Under the pieces are notes generated by a model, which saw only the letters and a list, made by a program, of their open reading frames with translations, did not search any database and was not told where the DNA came from. From G963668655 sp963668655 (GTDB taxonomy: Bacteria; Myxococcota_A; SURF-8), in contig CAXXPQ010000004.1 of NCBI GenBank assembly GCA_963668655.2, positions 248,001 through 312,000 of the forward strand: DNA of 64,000 bases. Direction: 5' to 3'. Positions 58,263 through 64,000 of this stretch are shown here, in pieces. Every line of letters begins with the position of its first letter. The first letter of the stretch is position 1. A program made the translations under genes and the position numbers.

Positions 58263-60632
58263 TTATGGATTTCCTTCTGTTATCAACCCAAGATAGCGGC
58301 CCAGCCAGTAGGGAAGCAGCCAGGGGGTAAGCATTCGTTCGTAGGTTCCGTGTCCGTTCCATTCCAAGCAATAGGGGTTTTCCGCCCAGCGGAAGGCCTC
58401 GTTCTGGTCGTAGGGAACCACCTGGAAAGACTGCACCTTATCATGTCGATCCAGGGCGGGATCGATCTCGATATCGATGCGATGGCGGTTGTCCACGGCC
58501 CAGGTGACGCCGTGCAGATACATTTCCTTCAGGGTGCGGACGGAATTTTCCAGGTCGTTGCCTTCGCTGCGTGTCAGCCAGGCGTACAGGAAATTGAATT
58601 CCGGGTTGCGCTCCGGCCGCTGGGTCTCCCACAGGTAATCCAGTCCTTCCCGCCAGAGGGCCATACGGCAGGGATCGGTTTCCAGGCGCATGAGGGTCGT
58701 CATCGCCAGAAAAGACATCTCCTCCGCGTCGTGGTTGATGTGGAAGACGTGGTTGATGATCTGGATCTGCCGGACGTTTTCGGCGTACCCCTCTTCGAAG
58801 GCCAAGTAATCGAAGGCGTCCATGAAACGCTGTTCGCCGCTGATGAGGTAGGTGAACCGCAATCCGCCCAGAATCATGGCGGAATTCAGCCCCCCATCGC
58901 CGTACTGGCCGAAGCCTTGCATGAATTGGGGTTCGAAATGGCCGTGGGTGGTGATTTCCCCGTCGATATCCTCCAGGATGTAGCCGTGGGCGATGATGCC
59001 GTCGTGCAGACGCACGAAGGTGTCCCGGATGGCCTCCTTTTCCGCCTCGTCGGCCAGGTAATCGTAATAGATGGACAGACCGAACATGTGGCCCACGTAT
59101 TCGTCGCTGCTGGTGTCGCCCTTCCAGCAGTATTTGCCATCGCCGGATACGTGCCATTCCCCTCCGGTTTCGTTCATCTGCGGACAGAGTTCCGGAGCCA
59201 CCACCGAGCGCGCGAAAAAGCCGTCCTTGCCGGTGACGTTCAAGAGAAGCAGCATGGCGTCGGCGGCCTTCTTGGCCAGAGCCTTCGCGGCGGCGTCGCC
59301 GGTGGCCAGGTAGCGGAAAACCTGGGAGGCCAGGTACTGGTTGGTCCACTGGCCGTCGTTGTCGTCGTCGCGGGTGACGGCGCTGGTGAGATCTCCCGGG
59401 GTGGTCAGTCTGCATCCGGAAAACATGCCGTCGCGATCATGCCGCGTGGCCATGCCGTCGTCCAGGACGGCGGCTTTCTCTTCCAGGGTCATTTGGGTGG
59501 GATAGATCCAGCCCAGGCCGGTTTCCGTGGCGACGAAAAGCGAACCGTCCGGCAGACTGGCCGCCTCGCGGATATTCCAGTCCGGCACCCAGTAGCGAGA
59601 ATGGTAGTAGTCCCAGAAGGTTTCCGCCGGATCGTAGGTAATGAGCCCCATGCTCGTGGGGAGCAGCAAGCGTCCGTCTCCGCCCGGACGTATAACGGTC
59701 AGCCCTCCATAAGGCAGTCCGTCGGATCCGCCCAAGGTGGCGATCGTGCCGTTGTCGTCGTGGACCAGGCCGTCTTGAATGCCGAACCAAAGCTCGTTTT
59801 CCGACGGGCAGGCGATGCCGGTCACGAATCGAGCCGCCTGACCCACGGCGTAGCGATCCGAAATCGTTCCCGTGTCCAACGCCATCTGCTTTACGTCCTC
59901 ATCGGTGGCCAGAAAGAGCCGATTGCCGACCTGGCAGATATCGTTGACGACATACGAGAGATCCCCGGCCAGCAGCTCGTAATCGGTGGCGTCCTTCTCC
60001 ACCCGGCCGATTTCGTCATTGTTCACCAGCAGATACAGGCTGCCGTCCGGACCGGGAGCCAGAGCCGTGATGCCGGCGGGAACCTCCACCTCCCGGGGGG
60101 CGGCGTCGGCCGTTCCCAGGTACAGCGTAATGCCGCAGACGGCCGCGATGGTTCCGTCCGAGAGCACCGCCACGTGGTAATAATCCATGGCGGGCCAGTT
60201 GGAAAGCAGTTGCGGATCGTTCTGCACGCTTGCTGCGTCCAGTTTGTATAACCCCGTCATAGCGCCCAGAACAACGTGGGTTTCGTCCAGGGGATAGACC
60301 GAGCGCACGAGTCCGGGCAGGGAGTCTCCTTCGAGCAAACGGCTTTGTTCCTGCCGATAAGGCGCATCCGTATGGACACTCTGGGGCGTCCAGGGAGTAT
60401 CCGGAATTTCCACGGGATTCTCGCAGCTTCCGTCTTCAAAATCCCCGTCCGAATCGGTATCCCCGTCCGCGTCGCCGTCGGTGTCGCCGTCCCCGTCGCC
60501 ATCGGCATCGCCGTCCGAGTCGCCGTCGGTCGTCCCGTCATCTCCGTCCGGCGTGTCGTCGGACGAATCCGAGGAGCATCCGGTGAACATCAGCAGAGCC
60601 AAGAGCAGCAGGACGAGAAAGAACCGTTTCAT
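58263..60632 (-). CDS. Lipoprotein with beta-propeller and alpha/alpha-toroid domains
   Basis: 789 aa. Lipobox LMFTGC (Cys about 19), then a 45-residue linker that is nearly all DGD repeats. Residues about 75-385 form a beta-propeller (SLYLLVNNDEIGRVEKD, LFLATDEDVKQM, ELWFGIQDGLV, LLLPTSMGLI, SLFVATETGLGWI). From about 390 to the end is a helical alpha/alpha-toroid-like domain (YLASQVFRYLATGDAAAKAL, GHMFGLSIYYDYLAD, ENVRQIQIINHVFHINHD) such as is found in glycosidase-like folds. No confirmed catalytic residues. ATG has GGGGA upstream. It precedes the MATE gene. Confidence 0.8.
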   Translation of the reverse strand: MKRFFLVLLLLALLMFTGCSSDSSDDTPDGDDGTTDGDSDGDADGDGDGDTDGDADGDTDSDGDFEDGSCENPVEIPDTPWTPQSVHTDAPYRQEQSRLLEGDSLPGLVRSVYPLDETHVVLGAMTGLYKLDAASVQNDPQLLSNWPAMDYYHVAVLSDGTIAAVCGITLYLGTADAAPREVEVPAGITALAPGPDGSLYLLVNNDEIGRVEKDATDYELLAGDLSYVVNDICQVGNRLFLATDEDVKQMALDTGTISDRYAVGQAARFVTGIACPSENELWFGIQDGLVHDDNGTIATLGGSDGLPYGGLTVIRPGGDGRLLLPTSMGLITYDPAETFWDYYHSRYWVPDWNIREAASLPDGSLFVATETGLGWIYPTQMTLEEKAAVLDDGMATRHDRDGMFSGCRLTTPGDLTSAVTRDDDNDGQWTNQYLASQVFRYLATGDAAAKALAKKAADAMLLLLNVTGKDGFFARSVVAPELCPQMNETGGEWHVSGDGKYCWKGDTSSDEYVGHMFGLSIYYDYLADEAEKEAIRDTFVRLHDGIIAHGYILEDIDGEITTHGHFEPQFMQGFGQYGDGGLNSAMILGGLRFTYLISGEQRFMDAFDYLAFEEGYAENVRQIQIINHVFHINHDAEEMSFLAMTTLMRLETDPCRMALWREGLDYLWETQRPERNPEFNFLYAWLTRSEGNDLENSVRTLKEMYLHGVTWAVDNRHRIDIEIDPALDRHDKVQSFQVVPYDQNEAFRWAENPYCLEWNGHGTYERMLTPWLLPYWLGRYLGLITEGNP

Positions 60633-60701
60633 TTCGCTTCCCCTTTTTCACGAGTTACGAAGGAGAGGGCTGAACCGTGTTGAATTTGCCGGATGTTTGC
60701 G

Positions 60702-61466
60702 CTACCGGGTCGCGCCATCCACATGTATGAAGATCTCCTGGTTCCCCTTCGGCCCCTTGATGGGCGCCGGGTGGGAACCGGCCACCGGAATCCCTTCCGA
60801 TTCCAACAGAGAGACAATAACTTGAACCGCCTCTTCGCGCAAGCGTTCTTCCCGCACCACGCCGCCTTTGCCTACGTTTTCCCGTCCCACCTCGAACTGG
60901 GGCTTGACCAGGGCCAGGAGACGACTGCCCTCTTTCAGAAAAGGCAAAAGCGGAGGCAAAACCAGGCGCAGCGAAATGAACGAGGCGTCGATAACAATGA
61001 GATCCACCAGCGATTCCGGGATATTCTCTCGCTTCAGCTCCTTGACGTGGGTATTTTCCCAGACCACCACCCGTTCGTCCTTGCGCAGTTTCCAGGCCAA
61101 TTGGTTGGTGCCCACATCCAGAGCGTAAATCCGTTTCGCGCCGCGTTGCAGCAGGCAGTCCGTGAAGCCGCCGGTGGAAGCACCCACGTCCAGACAGACA
61201 TAACCTTCCGGATTTACACTGAAATGATCCAAAGTTCCCGAAAGTTTCAGGCCGCCCCGGGAGACGAAGGGACAATCCTCGCCCTTCAGACGGATGATGG
61301 CGTCCTCGGCCACGGGCATTCCCGCCTTGGTCACGGCGTGTTCGTCCACCACCACACGGCCGGCCAGAACCATGGCCTTGGCGCGTTCCCGGCTCTGCAC
61401 GAGCCCACGCTCCACCAGCAGCAGATCCAGCCGCCGTTTCGGGGTTTTCTTTCGTTTTTCCGACAT
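60702..61466 (-). CDS. tlyA: TlyA-family rRNA 2'-O-methyltransferase
   Basis: 254 aa. N-terminal S4 RNA-binding domain (RLDLLLVERGLVQSRERAKA), a linker, then a FtsJ-like methyltransferase with VCLDVGASTGGFTDCLLQRGA for SAM and the K-D-K-E-like tetrad elements (Lys in SRGGLKLSG, Asp in VIDASFISL, Lys in VKPQFEVGR). In mycobacteria TlyA methylates cytidines in 16S and 23S rRNA and determines capreomycin sensitivity; the same reaction is inferred here. The ribosome site is weak. It lies 16 nt downstream of the polyprenyl synthase gene in the same operon. Confidence 0.93.
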   Translation of the reverse strand: MSEKRKKTPKRRLDLLLVERGLVQSRERAKAMVLAGRVVVDEHAVTKAGMPVAEDAIIRLKGEDCPFVSRGGLKLSGTLDHFSVNPEGYVCLDVGASTGGFTDCLLQRGAKRIYALDVGTNQLAWKLRKDERVVVWENTHVKELKRENIPESLVDLIVIDASFISLRLVLPPLLPFLKEGSRLLALVKPQFEVGRENVGKGGVVREERLREEAVQVIVSLLESEGIPVAGSHPAPIKGPKGNQEIFIHVDGATR

Positions 61467-61482
61467 GTTTCGAGTTCAGGGT

Positions 61483-62406
61483 TCAGGCGATCCGCGCCCC
61501 GATATAGCGGGCCAGATCGCTGAGAAAGACCGCCTGCTCGCCGAAGGATTCCAGCAGGTTCACGGCCTCGTCAATCAGATTATGCATGGCTTTCCGGCTG
61601 CCTTCCAATCCCAGAAGCGCCGGATAGGTGGATTTCTCGTTTTTCAGATCGCTGCCGTCCTTTCCCAGAAGAGCCGGATCGCCCTCGATGTCCAGCAGGT
61701 CGTCCCGAATCTGAAAGGCCAGGCCGATGGCTTCGCCGTAGCGCACCAGGCGTTCCCGCTCCGCTTCGTCCGCTCCGCCCAGAAGCGCGCCGACATCCAC
61801 GGACGCCCGGAGGAGCGCCCCGGTCTTGTGACGATGCAGTTTTTTCAGTTTATCCAGCGAGATTCTCCGTCCCTCGCCGCGCAAGTCCATTTCCTGTCCG
61901 TAGACCATGCCCCGCACGCCCGCCGCTTCCGCCATGAGGCGGAGAACCTCCAGAAGCACCGTGGCGGAAACGTCACCGTTTTCGGGGCCTTCGGCCAGCA
62001 AAACGAGCGCCTCGGTCAGCAGGGCATCCCCGGCCAGAACCGCCATGCCGTCGCCGTACAGCGTGTGAACCGTGGGATGTCCGCGCCGCAGGGCGGCGTC
62101 GTCCATGGCGGGCAGGTCGTCGTGAATGAGCGAATAGGTGTGGATGAACTCCATGGCCACGGCCGCGTACAGCGCCCGGGAGGGATCGTCGTGGAAAAGT
62201 TCGCAGGTTTTGACGATCAGAAGCGGTCGCAGACGCTTGCCGCCGCTCAGAAGCGCATGCCGGGCGGCTTTGTACAGAACGCTCCCGTCCCGCTCGACTC
62301 CGAAGCGCCGATCCAGGGCGTCCACGAGCGCCACGTCGATGCGCGCTTTTCCTTCGGTCAGCGCTTCGCGGAAGGCCGTTTCGTCAGAAAGGGATGCTGT
62401 CTTCAT
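61483..62406 (-). CDS. ispA: Polyprenyl synthetase (FPP/GGPP synthase-like)
   Basis: 307 aa, cytoplasmic, all-helical. Both Asp-rich motifs are present: first DDLPAMDD (in HDDLPAMDDAALRRG) and second DDLLDIEGD, with LSGGKRLRPLL for the pyrophosphate and TGALLRASV. It condenses IPP with allylic diphosphates; chain length is not determinable here but FPP/GGPP is usual beside xseB. It overlaps xseB by 23 nt. In many bacteria a dxs gene follows; here tlyA follows instead. Confidence 0.92.
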   Translation of the reverse strand: MKTASLSDETAFREALTEGKARIDVALVDALDRRFGVERDGSVLYKAARHALLSGGKRLRPLLIVKTCELFHDDPSRALYAAVAMEFIHTYSLIHDDLPAMDDAALRRGHPTVHTLYGDGMAVLAGDALLTEALVLLAEGPENGDVSATVLLEVLRLMAEAAGVRGMVYGQEMDLRGEGRRISLDKLKKLHRHKTGALLRASVDVGALLGGADEAERERLVRYGEAIGLAFQIRDDLLDIEGDPALLGKDGSDLKNEKSTYPALLGLEGSRKAMHNLIDEAVNLLESFGEQAVFLSDLARYIGARIA

Positions 62407-62635
62407 CGTCCCCGTCGTCCGGTTCGAAAGGAACCGCGCGGTCTCCGCCCAGATCCTTCATCAGCAGTTCCACCTTGCCTTCCATCTCGGTCAGCTGGGC
62501 GTTTCCCCGGCGGATCAGATCCACGCCGTCCTTGAAGGCTTCCAGGGAGGCTTCCAGGGAAAGATCTCCGGTCTCCAGCTTGCGGACCAGTTCCTCCAGT
62601 TTTTCCAAGAGCTGTTCGAAACCCTGTTCGGCCAT
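62384..62635 (-). CDS. xseB: Exodeoxyribonuclease VII small subunit
   Basis: 83 aa, all-helical. Family signature FEQLLEKLEELVRKLETGDL and SLEASLEAFKDGVDLIRRGN. It partners the large subunit XseA in single-strand exonuclease VII, which is not in this window. An acidic tail (DDGDDEDSIPF) follows. ATG has AAAGGAGA upstream. Placement before ispA is a common bacterial order. Confidence 0.93.
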   Translation of the reverse strand: MAEQGFEQLLEKLEELVRKLETGDLSLEASLEAFKDGVDLIRRGNAQLTEMEGKVELLMKDLGGDRAVPFEPDDGDDEDSIPF

Positions 62636-62648
62636 GGCGTCTCCTTTC

Positions 62649-63818
62649 CTATGCGTCTCCCGGATAGATGGGACTCATGGCCCGCAGTTTGGACACGATG
62701 GGCGGAAGCTGTTCCAGCACGTAATCGATTTCCGCTTCCGTGGTGAAACGCCCCAGGGAGATGCGCAGGGAGGCCCGCGCCAGTTCGTTGGGAATGCCCA
62801 TGGCCCGCAGGACGTGGCTGGGATCCTCCGATCCGGTGCTGCATGCCGAGCCGGAACTGACGGCGATGTGCACCATGTCGAGGGCCAGAAGCAGGGCTTC
62901 GCCCTCGATGTACTTGACCGTGATGTTGGAGGTATTTGAAACGGAATGGTCCGGATCGCCGTTGCGAACGAGATGGGGGATGCGTTCGAACAGCCCGTTT
63001 TCCAGTTTCATCCGCAGCCCCGTCACCCGCCGGATTTCCTCGTCCAGGTCGTGGGTGATGATCTCGCAGGCCTCGCCCAGCGCCACGATGCCCAGCACGT
63101 TTTCCGTTCCGGCGCGCAGGCCGAACTCCTGGTGGCCGCCGTGCAGCAGGCTGTCGATCTTCACGCCCGGCCGGATGCAAAGCGCGCCCACGCCCTTTGG
63201 CGCATAAACCTTGTGCCCGGCGATGGAGAGCAGGTCCACACCCAGTTCCTCCATGTCCAGGGGGATTTTTCCCAGCCCCTGAACGGCGTCCGTATGGAAA
63301 AGGATGTCCCGTTCGCGGCAGATTCTGGCGATCTCCCGGATGGGGAACGTCACGCCGCTTTCGTTGTTGGCGGCCATGACCGTCACCACCGTGGTGCGAT
63401 CCGTGATGGCCTCCGCCACCTGTTCGGGCCGGAGACGCCCCATGCCGTCCACGGGCAGGTAGGTCACCTCCGCGCCCCGGGTTTTCTCCAGCCAGTCACA
63501 GGTTCCCAGGACCGCCGGATGTTCCACGGCGGTGGTGATGATGTGATTGCCGCGCGCCTTGCGGCTGAAATATGCGCCCTTGATGGCGTGGTTGTCGCCT
63601 TCCGATCCGCTTCCGGTGAAGAGGACGGCTTCGGGCGGCACGCTCAGACAGCGCGCGACCTGTTCCCTGGCATGTTCCACGGCGCGGCGCGCATGGCGAC
63701 CGTAGGCGTGAAAAGAGGACGGATTCCCGAAGCTGTCCTTTTTCAGAAAGGATACGGCCTTTTCGGCAACGCGGGGATCGACGGGGGTCGTTGCGTTGTT
63801 ATCCAGGTAGACTTTCAT
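62649..63818 (-). CDS. Cysteine desulfurase (IscS/NifS family)
   Basis: 389 aa, PLP enzyme. It removes sulfur from cysteine as persulfide for iron-sulfur clusters, thio-modified tRNA or selenium metabolism. The PLP Lys lies in SIAGHKVYAPKG and the catalytic Cys in VSSGSACSTGSEDPSHVLRA, in the long loop typical of group I IscS/NifS enzymes. N-terminal YLDNNATTPVDP is diagnostic. GGAG lies 7 nt before the ATG. It may supply sulfur to the HesB-like selenoprotein or selenium to SelD, but no isc or suf genes are adjacent. Confidence 0.95.
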   Translation of the reverse strand: MKVYLDNNATTPVDPRVAEKAVSFLKKDSFGNPSSFHAYGRHARRAVEHAREQVARCLSVPPEAVLFTGSGSEGDNHAIKGAYFSRKARGNHIITTAVEHPAVLGTCDWLEKTRGAEVTYLPVDGMGRLRPEQVAEAITDRTTVVTVMAANNESGVTFPIREIARICRERDILFHTDAVQGLGKIPLDMEELGVDLLSIAGHKVYAPKGVGALCIRPGVKIDSLLHGGHQEFGLRAGTENVLGIVALGEACEIITHDLDEEIRRVTGLRMKLENGLFERIPHLVRNGDPDHSVSNTSNITVKYIEGEALLLALDMVHIAVSSGSACSTGSEDPSHVLRAMGIPNELARASLRISLGRFTTEAEIDYVLEQLPPIVSKLRAMSPIYPGDA

Positions 63819-63838
63819 TCCCTCACTCCGTCAGGATG

Positions 63839-63873
63839 AAAAAAAAGGAACCCCGGCCCTCATTTCCCGGGGG
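63839..63873 (-). terminator. Terminator-like hairpin just before cysteine desulfurase
   Basis: Minus strand: CCCCGG / CCGGGG stem (63872-63867 and 63856-63851), 10-nt loop, then TTCC and eight T (63846-63839). It ends only about 20 nt before the ATG at 63818, leaving no room for a promoter. It either ends transcription from beyond the window or acts as an attenuator of the gene. Confidence 0.6.
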
Positions 63874-64000
63874 CCGCCGGACAAAAGGTGTACCAGATTC
63901 CCACCGGCGAGGCAATGACAAAATGGCCGTTTTCCGGCGGAAAAGCGGCGATATCCGGGAAACCGCATTTTCTCCTTTTCACGAAACGTCCCCCGTGATA

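Overview
The window looks like a chromosomal segment of an uncultured Gram-negative bacterium related to the former Deltaproteobacteria (Myxococcota, Desulfobacterota, Bradymonadota or Lernaellota-type lineages). Four things in the sequence point that way. Many secreted lipoproteins carry an acidic Asp-Gly-Asp linker directly beside the lipobox. One lipoprotein has MopE-like metal-binding motifs (CDGKDNDCD), and two proteins have C-terminal SUMF1/FGE-type domains. One phosphoesterase ends in a MYXO-CTERM-like tail. A MinD-type ATPase pair with ferredoxin inserts, flanked by NifX-like proteins, is typical of anaerobes. Two outer-membrane porins show a Gram-negative envelope. I saw no rRNA, tRNA, IS element, prophage or CRISPR array.

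Layout. 1-10.9 kb (minus strand): an NtrC-type two-component pair (10723-7581) followed by a six-gene operon (7303-81) behind a good sigma-54 promoter. That operon encodes a second histidine kinase, three receiver proteins without DNA-binding domains, an SLC13/DASS transporter and a porin. 10.9-18 kb: an extracytoplasmic set made of a beta-propeller lipoprotein, a purple-acid-phosphatase-like phosphoesterase, a porin and a divergent 5'-nucleotidase lipoprotein; this may scavenge organic phosphate. 18.3-18.7 kb: a HesB/IscA-like gene with an in-frame UGA followed by a SECIS-like hairpin, so very probably a selenoprotein. 18.8-24.6 kb: tandem families of small Cys-rich lipoproteins, an NSS-family symporter and purC. 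24.8-26.4 kb: panB and thioredoxin.

26.6-30.9 kb: a PAS/AAA+ sigma-54 activator with a GAFTDA loop, then a sigma-54 promoter and an operon NifX-like / MinD-ferredoxin / MinD-ferredoxin / unknown / NifX-like. 30.9-36.5 kb: an apparent operon with a MopE/SUMF1 lipoprotein, a MauE-like membrane protein, a DsbA-like oxidoreductase, a TPR plus beta-barrel protein, a secreted protein and a lipoprotein; it resembles a disulfide-forming surface-assembly module. 36.6-39.6 kb: a 1001-aa secreted protein with about nine 55-aa, eight-cysteine repeats and a C-terminal SUMF1 domain. 40-41.7 kb: a HAD phosphatase and a DUF3524 glycosyltransferase of the tRNA-queuosine mannosyltransferase type.

42-64 kb is mostly housekeeping: rpmE, DUF1385, prfA, prmC, murA; a WecA-like transferase and a glycosyltransferase; an MsbA-like ABC exporter, recO, mgtE; a TPR lipoprotein, folE2, a phasin-like protein; a MATE exporter, a propeller/toroid lipoprotein, tlyA, a polyprenyl synthase, xseB and a cysteine desulfurase. 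The most notable points are the HesB-like selenoprotein, the two sigma-54 operons with their activators encoded alongside, the Cys-rich repeat/SUMF1 proteins next to a disulfide-forming operon, and a lipoprotein array bracketed by near-identical palindromes.
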